Program-made: the position numbers and the translations under genes
Shown here: positions 59,125 through 64,000 of the stretch, piece after piece
Layout: the number at the start of each line of letters is the position of its first letter
Numbering within the stretch: position 1 is the stretch's first letter
The notes under the pieces: model-generated
Database searches by the model: none
Seen by the model: only the letters and a program-made list of their open reading frames with translations
What the model was told of the DNA's origin: nothing
Source: Hexactinellida sp. DTS-2022
Taxonomy: Eukaryota; Porifera; Hexactinellida
Reading direction: 5' to 3'
NCBI GenBank assembly: GCA_028753945.1
Contig: JAPNXP010000005.1
Span: 744,001 to 808,000 of the forward strand
DNA: 64,000 bases

Positions 59125-62100
59125 TCAAGAGAAATTAGGTGTAGCTGCCGAAGTTAATTCTTCCATATTTTGGATTCTACTTTGTTCCAATTTAGCTTTG
59201 TGTGACCTATTTTTCTTGAAAAAACCGCAAAAATATAGTGCTACAACTGATGGTATCATTATTAGCAGAAATGCAATAATGGCTAATATTATTATCCACC
59301 ATTGAGTAAACCCTTCATTAACTGCAATCAAACTGAGTGGAATTAACTTCAGTGTAACTTGAGAATTGTCAGGTTCGTTATTATCCGGTTGGACCGAGTG
59401 TTTATCTTGTATAAACACCTCAGAAAACACAGTAAACTCCCAAATTGACGCGGGCGCATTCACAGCAAGCGTAGCTTCAAACACATTTGCAGTTATTCGC
59501 AATTCATAAGAATTTCCCTGCGGTATTTCACCCATTTTACACTTAATTGTAATACAATATTCGTGATAGTCAACACACGATATATCAGTGTCGAATACTA
59601 TCTTCTCACTGTTCCCAGTTGGCTTAACAACAGTCTCTCTTTTACTACGCTCCACAAACAACTCATTTTCTGTATATATAACAGAACCATCCGTTAATTC
59701 GACAGAACGTGTTTTCCTGCCCCCTGGAGTGGTTTCACCCTCGTCAATAATAATTTTACTTTCTCTTAATTCTGCTACGTTAAAGTATGTAGAATCGCAA
59801 CGTATTTCATCCGACTCGTATTTAGTCGGGTACAGAAAGAAATGTGTGGCAGCCCTATCATTAGGCCTATCCAGATTCTTTAAGCCGAACGGCCAATGAA
59901 TGTCGAGAGTTGTGTTCAATATAGGACTGGGACCGTTATTGTGCACAAGGAAAATATAAGTAACTTCCGGACCTAAGTCGCTATGGTAGATTTCTGTTTG
60001 GTTTTCGGTGTCAATGAGGTGGTTAATCCTTAGCTTAGTTGATTCATTGAATGCCAACTAAAAGAGCAAATGGAATGTGTAAGTAAACAGAAATTGAAAT
60101 ACAGTCAGGTCTGTTTATTGTGAACAATATTTCGTCTGCTTAATATGAAAATATGAAAATTTAGTAACTTACATATGGTTTGTATTAAGTTGAATTCGCT
60201 AATTAAAAAGTATCTCTATGACTATTAGATGAACACAATTATTGTCCCTTGAATGTTCATAATAACAGCACCTGACTAAATTTAAATTATTCTAGTATAC
60301 AATTTTTTCCCCCTTATAAATAACCTGACTGTGTTAATTAGCTGTATTATTAGCATTGATATAAATACTGTATTAATTACCTGTGTTAATTAGCTGTATA
60401 ATAGCATAGATATAAACAGGGTTCTCGCCAGGATTTTTCGTTGTAAGGGTACATGAGAGTGAGATATTTCTTAATGTCAGTGATTAATGAAACCTTCAAA
60501 TAACAATATTGACTCAAAGGGTACATGCCCACTTTCAACATGCGAATAAAGGGTACAATAGCTTTCAAGAAGGGCATGTACTTTTGACAGAGGCCTAGCG
60601 AGAACCCTGGATATAAATACTGTATTATTAGCTGTATAATAGCATAGATATGAATACTGTATTATTAGCTGTATAATAGCATAGATATGAATACTGTATT
60701 ATTAGCTGTATAATAGCATAGATATGAATACTGTATTATTAGCTGTATAATAGCATAGATATGAATACTGTATTATTAGCTGTATAATAGCATAGATATG
60801 AATACTGTATTATTAGCTGTATAATAGCATTGAAATAAATACTGTATTATTAGCTGTATAATAGCATAGATATGAATACTGTATTATTAGCTGTATAATA
60901 GCATAGATATGAATACTGTATTATTAGCTGTATAATAGCATAGATATGAATACTGTATTATTAGCTGTATAATAGCATAGATATGAATACTGTATTATTA
61001 GCTGTATAATAGCATAGATATGAATACTGTATTATTAGCTGTATAATAGCATAGATATGAATACTGTATTATTAGCTGTATAATAGCATAGCTATGAATA
61101 CTGTATTATTAGCTGTATAATAGCATAGATATGAATACTGTATTATTAGCTGTATAATAGCATAGATATGAATACTGTATTATTAGCTGTATAATAGCAT
61201 AGATATGAATACTGTATTATTAGCTGTATAATAGCATAGATATGAATACTGTATTATTAGCTGTATAATAGCATAGATATGAATACTGTATTATTAGCTG
61301 TATAATAGCATAGATATGAATACTGTATTATTAGCTGTATAATAGCATAGATATGAATACTGTATTATTAGCTGTATAATAGCATAGCTATGAATACCTG
61401 TGTCGGCAGAACTTGCAGAGTGGTAGCTATATCCGCTGAGGCTATAACTCTGATGCTAACCGTTCTCTTGTTGTCGGCACGCGTGTGGTTAGCCTCCGGA
61501 TTGCTGCTAAGAACTTCCAACTCTATTTCCAAACTCCCCTCGTCTCCCCTCAGCGCGTCGCTATTGAATACGACACTGAACCTAACTGTGGAGGCGTTGT
61601 AGCCCTTGAGGGGGTTCCCCAAAGGGAAGCAGGAGAGAGTTGTTAGCTTTGTGACTTCCTAAGATAGAATAGAGCGGGTGTAAGACTAACAAACAACAAA
61701 CAAACAAACAAACAAACAAACAAAACAACTAACTAACTAACTAACCAACTAACAAACAAACAAATTAACAAACTAACAAACAAATTAACAAACAAACTAA
61801 CTAACTAATAAACAAACAAATTAACTAACTAACTAACTAACAAATTAACAAACAAACTAACTAACTAATAAACAAACAAATTAACAAACTAACTAACTAA
61901 CAAATTAACAAACAAATTAACTAACTAACTAACTAATTAACTAACTAATAAACAAATAAACAAATTAACAAACTAACTAACTAACTAACTAACTAATAAA
62001 CAAACACCAAACAAATAAACTAACTAACTAACTAACAAACAAACAAATAAACAACAAACAAACAAACAAACAAACAAACAAACAAACAAACAACAACAAC

Positions 62101-63348
62101 AACAACAACAACAATTACAACATACCTTGGCTATCCTACAGCCTATAACCAGGTCTCTATCCAGTGCATACGTTATCCTATACGAGACGCCTGTAGGAAT
62201 GCTCATCTGCAGAGCAGTCCCGAATGAGTCCTCTCCCCCGTTGCTGACCTCTACGCTGACATAGAACTCCGTGACCTCTCCGGCTACAATGTGTGCGTAT
62301 CGTCTGCTGTCAGAGGGGAGAGTGGGGAGGACCGCGTGGGCAACCAAGCGCAGGTCAGGAATGCAGATACGGTCAGAGCCGCAGTTCAGGTTAGGCTGGA
62401 CCTGAAATGGAGTAAGAACTCGGATATAATGTACCTGGTTAGTACGTTATAATGTCAGGCCCGGACTTAAGGCAGGACAAACGGGGCATTTGAATGTATT
62501 ACTATTTGTATTACAGTATACACTCGGTTATAACGTACCTTAGTACGTTAGAATGTATTACTGTTTGTATTACAGTAGAACCTCGTTAGTAGGAACACCA
62601 AGGGACCGTCAAAATATGTTCGACTTATCCGGAATTTGTATTAACCTTATGAATTGTATTGAAAAGGCTTTGAAGGGGACTAAAATAGTGTTCGTAGTAC
62701 CATGATCATACTAAAGAGATTTTAATGTAATTTGGTTTGTTCCATACTAATTAACTAAGTGTATAAAGTAGTATTTCTATATATAGGATAAACTCGTATA
62801 ACACGCACTTATTTGGGATACGTTATAACGAGTTATACTATATAAGTAATATCTTTGGGCTAAATAGGGTACCAACCTCATAACGTGGAATTCCTTTGGG
62901 ATTATTGATCGCTAGGGAAGTATTGAAGTCTAGCTGACTCGGATTAACTGCTGTATACTCAAAATCGAAAGGAATCGGTCTCAGAAAATTCCTATTTTCC
63001 TTCAGAAAAACAGTTAATCGTAGCTCAGTAGGTTTCGACTGTGTGAGTGACAACTCTTTGGTATAAACAGCCGACATAACATTGTTCTGTATAAAGAAAA
63101 CGCGAGGATTCTTTGATGCCTCATTTGCATCCGCGGTAACTTTCAAAAGAAGATTCATAGAATCAGGTTTGTCATCAGGAGTTGTAAAGGAAACCGGTAT
63201 TATTAGAATAAAATAAATATACTCAGTTTCCTCAGAGTTGAAAGTTAGGTTTTGAGTTCGGCCGGCGGCCCTGGCTTCCGCTAATTCTATGATAGCAAAC
63301 TTGGGAGTGCTGCTGGGGGTTATTATTATCGTAGCAACAGGAAGGGTT
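59125..63348 (-). CDS. Second integrin alpha subunit, C-terminal half (5' part beyond window)
   Basis: Four exons are present: 63348-62877, 62401-62126, 61658-61398 and 60057-59125 (stop at 59125). They correspond one to one with exons 6-9 of the neighbouring integrin (472/276/261/933 bp against 475/279/252/882) with identical phases. They encode thigh/calf domains (NLNCGSDRICIPDLRL, VAGEVTEFYVSVEVSNGGED), furin-like sites GGRKTR and VERSKR, one membrane helix (WWIIILAIIAFLLIMIPSVV) and GFFKKNRSHK. The first exon seen starts mid-codon (an AG from the previous exon completes Arg), so the propeller exons must lie right of 63348; none is in the last 650 bases. Head-to-tail placement indicates tandem duplication. 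The partner beta chain is not in the window. Confidence 0.93.
60102..60278. mobile_element. D-family pogo-like MITE in an integrin intron
   Basis: CAGTCAGGTCTGTTTATTGTG to AACAGCACCTGACTAAA. Confidence 0.75.
60330..61397. repeat. 37-bp minisatellite ending at an integrin splice donor
   Basis: About 25 or more near-identical units with core ATAGATATGAATACTGTATT and TAGCTGTATAATAGC. The array is interrupted once by a hAT MITE (60417-60609). Its right end runs straight into the donor (TGAATACCTGTGTCGG), so the first unit contains the splice site. Confidence 0.92.
60417..60609. mobile_element. hAT-like MITE in the first units of the 37-bp minisatellite
   Basis: Termini are CAGGGTTCTCGCCAGG and CCTAGCGAGAACCCTG. 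The exact 8-bp duplication GATATAAA (60409-60416, 60610-60617) is itself minisatellite sequence. Confidence 0.85.
61690..62121. repeat. AAAC/AACT tetranucleotide and CAA array filling an integrin intron
   Basis: The intron 61659-62125 is almost entirely (AAAC)n, (TAAC)n and (CAA)n. On the coding strand it is (GTTT)n and (GTTA)n. It begins three bases after the donor at 62124-62125. Confidence 0.9.
62575..62729. mobile_element. A-family pogo-like MITE in an integrin intron
   Basis: It starts CAGTAGAACCTCGTTAGT; the right end (AAGAGATTTTAATGTA) is decayed. Confidence 0.8.
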
Positions 63349-64000
63349 CTATGGAATGTAGTTAAAAAGTAATATTCTAAATAATTAATTCAATACTTAC
63401 CAACCATCCAAGGATCCAGGATTTTCAGGGATTTACAACAATTATATTGGCTTAAAGATATTTCAATAAATATGCAATATGCCAATATGAGCACAAATAA
63501 TGTTATTCTTCAAGAAAAAAACATGTAACATAATTTACATTAACTCCAGGGAAAAGTAATAAATCCCAAATCAGGGAATTTAGCATTATATCCAGGCATA
63601 GGCGTAAAGTTTGCCAATGTGGGGGGGGTCGCCCCCCCCCAATAGTTGAAGATGGGGGGGGCCGCCCCCCCCACTTAGTAAACTAGGAAATATTGTCCGA
63701 AGTGTTTTTTGAAATAATGATTCAAACAGTCTTTTATTGTTAATACAGTAGATGTCGGATATAAGCACCTCGTCGGGAACTGCTTTGAATGTGCTTATAA
63801 CCGACATGTTCTTATAACCAACATAAATTATATAGGGGTACCGTTGGTTTAGTAGTACGTATTGACCAATATTCTATTGTTGAGAAATAAATCAAATATA
63901 TCTAGTATTGCATTGGAAATACTGAAGTTTTAAATTTGTGGGAGAAGGTAGCACGTTTTTTGAGGTGAGATTGCCCCCCCCCCACTTTGTAAAAATACCC
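63349..64000. other. Intron of the second integrin gene, occupied by a composite repeat
   Basis: No exon is seen. From about 63597 to the window end it is a reverse-oriented copy of the compound element at 15331-15759, with its G-rich palindrome and internal C-family-like segment. Confidence 0.7.
63597..64000. mobile_element. Second copy of the composite hAT-like MITE, inverted, cut by window end
   Basis: It reads as the reverse complement of 15331-15759 and includes the same internal C-like segment and palindrome in the same positions. The compound structure was therefore mobilised as a unit. The far end lies outside the window. Confidence 0.85.

Noticed and set aside
60330-61397. Regular 37-bp repeats that could suggest a CRISPR array
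   Set aside because: The units are contiguous with no unique spacers and lie in a eukaryotic intron; it is a minisatellite.
62024-62126. Cys/Leu/Val-rich tail following integrin exon sequence
   Set aside because: It translates the CAA/AAAC array beyond a clear donor AAG|gtatgt at 62125.
1-64000. tRNA, rRNA, autonomous transposase or reverse transcriptase genes
   Set aside because: No cloverleaf-like sequence, rRNA-like block, DDE/DDD transposase or RT motif was recognised on either strand; all mobile elements seen are non-autonomous.

Overview
The window is animal nuclear DNA: AT-rich, with intron-rich genes split by GT-AG introns and crowded with miniature transposons (MITEs). The gene set is metazoan (integrin alpha, afadin-like adhesion scaffold, DENND4 Rab GEF, VIPAS39, TOM22, sigma-2 receptor/TMEM97). 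The RING-less coiled-coil plus NHL protein resembles a family I recall as expanded in glass sponges such as Oopsacas minuta. A sponge is my best guess from memory; no search was possible.

Layout. 0.7-17.0 kb, minus: afadin/canoe-like gene (RA-RA-FHA-start of DIL; 3' end outside the window) with a 9.1 kb repeat-filled intron inside the first RA domain. 17.7-19.1 kb, minus: intronless VIPAS39/SPE-39. 20.1-43.7 kb, minus: a complete DENND4 (Crag) gene; 33 coding exons were assembled by eye, and their phases close exactly to 1757 codons plus a stop. Two intronless genes sit in its introns: an NHL-repeat gene on the opposite strand (28.4-29.6 kb) and TOMM22 on the same strand (40.1-40.4 kb). 45.6-46.0 kb, minus: TMEM97. 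46.6-47.7 kb, minus: an intronless 381-aa protein resembling FANCF. 48.1-57.8 kb, minus: complete integrin alpha gene (9 exons, 1076 aa). 59.1-63.3 kb, minus: the 3' half of a second, tandem integrin alpha gene with the same exon phases.

Functionally, the integrins and the afadin-like protein belong to cell adhesion and Rap/Ras signalling. DENND4 (Rab10 GEF) and VIPAS39 belong to membrane traffic. TOMM22 and TMEM97 are housekeeping membrane proteins.

Introns and intergenic DNA are dominated by MITEs. One large group has CAGT...ACTG termini flanked by TA (pogo/Tigger-like) and falls into at least nine sequence families. Each family repeats its own short box several times inside the element. 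A second group has 8-bp target duplications (hAT-like), and there is one Helentron-like element. Several copies are inserted into one another with intact target duplications, so their relative ages can be read. Tandem arrays often lie directly against splice donors, and T-rich trinucleotide repeats against acceptors. No tRNA, rRNA or CRISPR array was seen.
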